Shown: one piece after another, positions 61,461 through 64,000 of the stretch
Numbering within the stretch: the first letter of the stretch is position 1
Layout: each line of letters starts with the position of its first letter
Assembly (NCBI GenBank): GCA_944376295.1
Contig: CALWCE010000004.1
Coordinates: 119,407-183,406, forward strand
Direction of reading: 5' to 3'
Length of the DNA: 64,000 nt
DNA from: an uncultured Clostridia bacterium
Lineage (GTDB): Bacteria > Bacillota > Clostridia > Christensenellales > Borkfalkiaceae
The notes under the pieces: model-generated
Seen by the model: only the letters and a program-made list of their open reading frames with translations
Told to the model about the DNA's origin: nothing
Database searches by the model: none
Program-made: the position numbers and the translations under genes

Positions 61461-61640
61461 TCAGTTTTCCTGTTTTGCGGTCAGAGAGAACGTTCTGCCG
61501 TCGGGAAGGGTGTAGAAAAGCGTTTCGCCCGCCTCTTTGCACGAGCCCACGAAGTACTCGTCGACAAGCGGTTTGAGCGAGGCGATGATGTCCTCCGCCG
61601 TCACGGCTGCGCCTTCTTCCCATTCGATCTTGTTTTGCAT
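61461..61640 (-). CDS. Small hypothetical protein (59 aa) behind a structured leader
   Basis: A 59-residue acidic protein starting at ATG 61640 (MQNKIEWEEGAAVTAEDIIA), preceded by AAAGGAGAAAAACAG, and ending TLPDGRTFSLTAKQEN. It looks like one small alpha/beta domain (two helices, then two strands with FYTLPDGRTFSL); one cysteine (SCKEAG). No family is recognised. A different frame over the same region is longer but lacks a ribosome site and is basic-rich, as shadows are. Its message begins with the structured leader 61641-61798, so it is likely controlled by that element. Confidence 0.65.
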   Translation of the reverse strand: MQNKIEWEEGAAVTAEDIIASLKPLVDEYFVGSCKEAGETLFYTLPDGRTFSLTAKQEN

Positions 61641-61798
61641 CTGTTTTTCTCCTTTGAAATAAAAAATAAGAGCGCCCCGAACGGAGCGCCCGCATATTGC
61701 ACCCCTGTCCGTTGCTCTCTAACGTTCATTCCATAGGAAGAAAGAGGGTACATCTATGCCGATGTATCCTACAGAATGAACGATTCTGTTAGAGAGCA
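61641..61798 (-). promoter_or_regulatory. Candidate riboswitch or attenuator leader
   Basis: On the minus strand nested helices are seen: GCTCTCTAAC/GTTAGAGAGC (61788-61797 with 61714-61723), GTTCATTC/GAATGAAC (61774-61781 with 61724-61731), TAGG/CCTA, and TACATC/GATGTA (61761-61766 with 61749-61754, loop of 6). Downstream a terminator GCGCTCC-GTTC-GGGGCGC (61672-61689) precedes TTATTTTTTATTT. AACGGA (61708-61713) can pair with TCCGTT (61680-61685), which overlaps the terminator's 5' arm. Confidence 0.6.
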
Positions 61799-61803
61799 TG
61801 CAT

Positions 61804-61832
61804 AGTATAGCACAGCCGACCCGAAAAAGCAA
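61804..61832 (-). promoter_or_regulatory. Promoter of the structured leader
   Basis: Minus strand TTGCTT (61827-61832), 17 bases, TATACT (61804-61809), with TG one base before the -10 box. The start would be near 61797, exactly where the first helix begins. Confidence 0.6.
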
Positions 61833-61983
61833 GAAAAAAAGAGACGCACGACCTTCAACCGCGCAGCACACCGCCGAAAACAAGTGCAAAATATGGCGGC
61901 GGGGCGGCTGCCAAAGGCAGCCGCCCCGAAAAATTCGCGGGTCCACACACAAAATTGCGCGGAACGCGCAAAAAAGCGCCGTT

Positions 61984-62397
61984 TTACTTCTTTTTCATCG
62001 TCACCGAAGCGCCGTTATAGGTATAGCCGATCGTCGTGCCGTCGCAGGGGAATTGTTCCGTTGCGCCGTCCAAAGTGATGTCGATATACCCTTCCTCTTC
62101 GCTTTCTTCCCACAATAGATCGATGGTGACGGTGAGCCCAAGCTTCACGGTGAAGGTCGCGGTGCCGTCCTCCCGAAGTTCGAAGGTGAACGTGTCTTCG
62201 GTGAGCGCGGCAAGCAGCCAATTGTCGCCCGCACGCAGGGTGACGGACGTGCCGTCTTCGCCCGTATAGGTGAGCGATTCGAAGGTGTAAGTGCCCTCAA
62301 GAGGCTGCTCTTTTGCGCCCTCTTCTTTGCACGCCGCGGCAAAAACGAGCCCGAGCGCAAGCACCAACGAAGCCAGAATGACAGACAGTTTTTTCAT
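61984..62397 (-). CDS. Hypothetical lipoprotein
   Basis: Secreted protein of 137 residues. A signal peptide (MKKLSVILASLVLALGLVFA) ends at AAAC, where the cysteine (residue 23) would be lipidated; the box lacks the usual Leu at -3, so lipidation is likely but not certain. The mature part looks all-beta (YTFESLTYTGEDGTSVTL, FTFELREDGTATFTVKLGLT) like small lipocalin-type or DUF lipoproteins in gut Clostridia. Strong site AGGGAGGAAAAT before ATG 62397. Function unknown. Confidence 0.8.
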   Translation of the reverse strand: MKKLSVILASLVLALGLVFAAACKEEGAKEQPLEGTYTFESLTYTGEDGTSVTLRAGDNWLLAALTEDTFTFELREDGTATFTVKLGLTVTIDLLWEESEEEGYIDITLDGATEQFPCDGTTIGYTYNGASVTMKKK

Positions 62398-62593
62398 ATT
62401 TTCCTCCCTTTTGCGCCGTTTTCTGCCCTCTTGTGGCAGCTGCCGCGCGTTGTTTTATTGTAATATTATGAATTTTTGGGCGGTCTCGGGGCAAATTTTC
62501 ACATTATTTTTGCCCGATCTCTGCACGATAGACCCCGATTTTTGACACATTTTCACCGATTTTCACACTTTTGAGCATTGGAAAATGCGGCGT

Positions 62594-62995
62594 TCATCTC
62601 CCCTGCGGGAAGAAATACATGGGCGAAGCGTTCGGCTCTTCTTCGAAGCCGTGCCGCTCGTAAAAGACTTTGGCGGGGTGCTCGCCGATGAGCGCGATCT
62701 TATGGAAGGAGGCGTAGCGCGCTTTGAGCCGTTCTAAAAGCACGCCGCCGATGCCCGCGCTCTGCCTGTCCGCCCGCACCAAAAGATAATGCACATAGGC
62801 GGTGAGGAAGCCGTCGTCCATCGCCGCGATGAGCCCGACGAGCTCGCCTTCTTCCCACGCCGTGAACACGGTGCCGTAATTTTGGAGCGCCTTCGAAAGC
62901 AAAACGGGCTCCCTGCCCGACTCCCAACCGATGGAAAGAAAGAGTTTTTCGAGCGCTTCGGGCGGCAGCCGCTTTTCGTCGCGGTATTCGATCAT
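62594..62995 (-). CDS. GNAT-family N-acetyltransferase
   Basis: Acetyltransferase of 133 residues. LLVRADRQSAGIGGVLLERL is the acetyl-CoA loop and VFYERHGFEEEP the C-terminal motif. ATG 62995 overlaps the comF stop (ATGA), so the two are co-translated. Substrate unknown. The interval to the lipoprotein gene (62398-62593) is AT-rich with repeated AAAATCGG words and no terminator I can name. Confidence 0.88.
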   Translation of the reverse strand: MIEYRDEKRLPPEALEKLFLSIGWESGREPVLLSKALQNYGTVFTAWEEGELVGLIAAMDDGFLTAYVHYLLVRADRQSAGIGGVLLERLKARYASFHKIALIGEHPAKVFYERHGFEEEPNASPMYFFPQGR

Positions 62996-63750
62996 AAGTT
63001 TCTCCTTGTATGGTTGCTTTTGGGGTGCAGCGTGCGGTCTTCGACGCTCGTGAAGGTGAGAAGTCCGACGCGGTCGGCGCCCGCGCGGGAAAAGAGCGCT
63101 GCAAGTTCGCCCGCCGTTGCGCCCGTCGTCATCGTGTCGTCGACGATGAGGATGCGGCGGCCGCGGACCTCTTTGCGGTGCACGAGATGAAAAGCGCCCT
63201 TCAGATTTTCTTCGCGGGCGGCACGGCCGAGCGTCTTCTGCGCCTTCGTCTCCTTCCGCTTTTCGGCGACGTCCAAAAGCGCCTTGCCCGTGCGGCGGGA
63301 GAGCTCTTCGGCAAGAAGACGCGACTGGTTATAGCCGCGGGCGCGTTCCGCCCGCTTCGTCATGGGAACGAACGTGAGGGCGTCGCAGTCCGCAAATTCG
63401 CGCTCGAGAAGGGGCGTGAGTTCCTCGGCAAGGGTGTAGACGAGATACTTTTCGCCCCGCTTGAAGCGCAGGACGAGCGCAGCCGCGCCGCCTTCGTGGC
63501 AAGATACGGAGCGCGCCTTGTCGATCCTGAGCGGCTGCTTTTTACATTCGAGGCAGACGCCCGCCTCCCGTACCCTGCGGCCGCAGAAGGGGCAAAAAAG
63601 CTCGATCTTCGGAAGTTCGTCGCGGCAGACGTTGCAAAGGCGCTCGTTTTCGAACACCTCCCGCCTGCACAGGTCGCAGGTGAAGTTGTGCGACGCGTCG
63701 TACCGAGCGATGCGCCCCGAAATGCGCAAGAAAAGTTCGCGGATGCCCAT
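62992..63750 (-). CDS. comF: ComF-family phosphoribosyltransferase-like protein
   Basis: Protein of 252 residues from ATG 63750 (MGIRELFLRISGRIARYD), with GAGGGGACT upstream; the longer frame crosses the promoter. N-terminal zinc-finger cysteines are CDLCRREVFENERLCNVC and CPFCGRRVREAGVCLEC. The C-terminal PRTase domain has the PRPP loop RRILIVDDTMTTGATAGEL. ComF family proteins act in DNA uptake in competent bacteria, but are widespread beyond them. Confidence 0.92.
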   Translation of the reverse strand: MGIRELFLRISGRIARYDASHNFTCDLCRREVFENERLCNVCRDELPKIELFCPFCGRRVREAGVCLECKKQPLRIDKARSVSCHEGGAAALVLRFKRGEKYLVYTLAEELTPLLEREFADCDALTFVPMTKRAERARGYNQSRLLAEELSRRTGKALLDVAEKRKETKAQKTLGRAAREENLKGAFHLVHRKEVRGRRILIVDDTMTTGATAGELAALFSRAGADRVGLLTFTSVEDRTLHPKSNHTRRNL

Positions 63751-63768
63751 AGTCCCCTCGTATTCCAT

Positions 63769-63797
63769 ATTATAACCGAAGGGGGCGGGTTTGTCAA
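63769..63797 (-). promoter_or_regulatory. comF promoter
   Basis: Minus strand TTGACA (63792-63797), 17 bases, TATAAT (63769-63774). Confidence 0.85.
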
Positions 63798-63895
63798 GAG
63801 GGGCTTTCGGGGCGTTCAAGGGCTTGCTGCCATGCGGAGCTTTTCCGCCCGACCGCAAAAAAGGAGCGCTCTTCCGCCCGAAAAGCAAAAGAAAA

Positions 63896-63915
63896 AGCAC
63901 CTCGTTTGAGGTGCT
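63896..63915 (-). terminator. Terminator of the rRNA operon
   Basis: AGCACCTC-AAAC-GAGGTGCT on the minus strand followed by TTTTTC, just after the 5S rRNA. Confidence 0.9.
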
Positions 63916-63925
63916 CTTCCAAATT

Positions 63926-64000
63926 TGAAGGTGGCAACTACCTATCCTCCCGGGGTCGAGGCCCAAGTACTTTCGGCGTGAGAGAGCTTAACTTCTGTGT
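63926..64000 (-). rRNA. rrf: 5S ribosomal RNA, 3' part (cut by the window edge)
   Basis: Minus strand from the edge: AGAAGTTAAGCTCTCTCACG, then CGCCGAAAGTACTTGGGCCT and GGAGGATAGGTAGTTGCCAC. These are the conserved loop and helix segments of bacterial 5S rRNA. The rest and presumably the 23S gene lie to the right. The 3' end is placed approximately. Confidence 0.93.

Noticed and set aside
61306-61695. 129-residue minus-strand frame over the 59-aa gene
   Set aside because: It starts inside the attenuator hairpin, is extremely arginine-rich and lacks a ribosome site, whereas the 59-aa frame has AAAGGAG at the right distance.

Overview
The window looks like a chromosomal stretch of a high-GC (roughly 60% by eye), probably endospore-forming member of the Clostridia (Firmicutes/Bacillota), most likely an uncultured gut-type lineage. 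The pointers are a SCIFF six-cysteine peptide next to its radical SAM maturase, a HemZ-type radical SAM protein, a SipL-like SPOCS/LysM protein, a SpoIVFA/SpoIVFB pair, Veg, a T-box leader before pheST, PdxS/PdxT vitamin B6 synthesis, and many clean promoters of the form TTGACA-17-TATAAT. The genus cannot be fixed from sequence reading alone.

Layout. 1-3.1 kb: end of a carbohydrate ABC importer (binding protein, two permeases, no ATPase here). 3.2-3.8 kb: four tRNA genes (Val, Gly, Cys, Leu) on the minus strand. 3.9-6.3 kb: an AT-richer insert with an AbrB-type regulator, an ABC exporter pair and a truncated IS200-type transposase. 6.3-27.2 kb: a long minus-strand housekeeping block: rpmA, rplU, pnp, rpsO, hemZ, an MBL-fold hydrolase, rel, recJ, secF, secD, the SCIFF maturase, SCIFF, a TIGR04086-type membrane protein, yajC, tgt, queA, ruvB, ruvA, ruvC. 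27.3-38.2 kb: plus-strand amino-acid genes argH, ilvB, ilvN, ilvD, leuC, leuD, leuB and yggS, with a divergent LysR regulator before leuC. 38.4-44.4 kb: mixed genes including a phospholipase C-like protein, queH, pdxT and pdxS. 45-54.5 kb: rng, spoIVFB, spoIVFA, a cysteine desulfurase, a kinase-like protein, ispE, sipL and veg. 54.7-64 kb: a YcxB-like protein, a SecB-like chaperone, acetyltransferases, a lysophospholipase-like hydrolase, pheT, pheS, a 59-residue protein behind a structured leader, a lipoprotein, comF, and the 3' part of a 5S rRNA at the right edge.

How the parts connect. secD, secF and yajC form the Sec accessory complex, and a SecB-like chaperone lies elsewhere in the window. 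tgt, queA and queH are three steps of queuosine tRNA modification. ruvABC is the Holliday-junction resolvasome. The ilv and leu genes make branched-chain amino acids, but ilvC and leuA are not here. sipL and spoIVFAB are preceded by sigma-E-like promoters, consistent with mother-cell expression during sporulation.

The most unusual material is non-coding. (1) Three copies of a structured repeat start 1 to 5 nt after the stop codons of rel, ilvN and rng; their hairpin stems differ in sequence but keep pairing. (2) A leader of about 155 nt with nested helices and a terminator/antiterminator arrangement precedes a 59-aa gene at 61.5-61.8 kb. (3) A 154-nt element closed by a 14-bp helix lies between pdxS and pdxT. 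(4) The LysR and leuC promoters are interleaved over one perfect 18-bp palindrome. No CRISPR array, prophage or biosynthetic cluster other than SCIFF was seen.
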